Part shown: one piece after another, positions 5,689 to 5,698 of the stretch
Numbering within the stretch: position 1 is the stretch's first letter
Layout: each line of letters opens with the position of its first letter
The notes under the pieces: generated by a model
Database searches by the model: none
What the model saw: the letters and a program-made list of their open reading frames with translations, nothing else
What the model was told of the DNA's origin: nothing
Program-made: the position numbers and the translations under genes
Assembly (NCBI GenBank): GCA_902795525.1
Contig: CADBLN010000073.1
Span: 1-5,698 of the forward strand
Reading direction: 5' to 3'
DNA length: 5,698 nucleotides
Source of the DNA: an uncultured Erysipelotrichaceae bacterium
Lineage (GTDB): Bacteria > Bacillota_I > Bacilli_A > Erysipelotrichales > Erysipelotrichaceae

Positions 5689-5698
5689 CATTTCATTC

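Overview
The window comes from a low-GC Gram-positive bacterium (Bacillota). The evidence is AT-rich coding sequence, strong GGAGG-type ribosome binding sites, a MurT/GatD-type cell-wall gene pair, and a sortase-type surface protein ending in VPQTG, a membrane segment and a basic tail. TGA is used as a stop and TGG as Trp, so this is not a code-variant mollicute. The style would fit a gut member of the Erysipelotrichales or a clostridial relative, but that placement is inference.

Layout, left to right. Positions 2-223 (+) are the 3' end of a small inorganic-pyrophosphatase-like gene. A gap of about 250 bases follows, with a perfect 11-bp inverted repeat, weak hairpins and a probable promoter. 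Positions 478-1788 and 1793-2452 (+) form a tight two-gene operon: a MurT-like Mur ligase and its GatD-like amidotransferase partner. In canonical systems this pair amidates the D-Glu of the lipid II stem peptide to D-isoglutamine. A stem-loop at 2474-2541 separates this operon from a converging gene and is placed to terminate both. Positions 5241-2530 (-) encode a 903-residue secreted, probably wall-anchored protein: signal peptide, a beta-helix with about 17 rungs, one InlB-type B-repeat, and a VPQTG sorting signal. Positions 5671-5238 (-) are the truncated, frameshifted N-terminal part of an IS30-like transposase. It abuts the surface gene, and the likely surface-gene promoter lies inside it.

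The most striking observation concerns the GatD partner. It keeps the nucleophilic Cys (C93), but the catalytic His of the family's T-[YF]-L-H-G-P-L motif is Met (M177). The CGGYQ nucleophile elbow reads CGSAI, a substrate-side Arg appears to be Val, and the loop before the His position is shortened. The MurT partner keeps its P-loop, four-Cys zinc ribbon and the Asp that normally completes the triad. The pair is therefore either a diverged MurT/GatD with an altered nitrogen source or chemistry, or a paralogue doing something else.

The second theme is horizontal change. The surface gene runs from about 50% GC at its 5' end to about 33% or less at its 3' end, and its upstream region is a decayed insertion sequence. 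This looks like a surface gene assembled or exchanged next to a mobile element and fused to a stable housekeeping locus.
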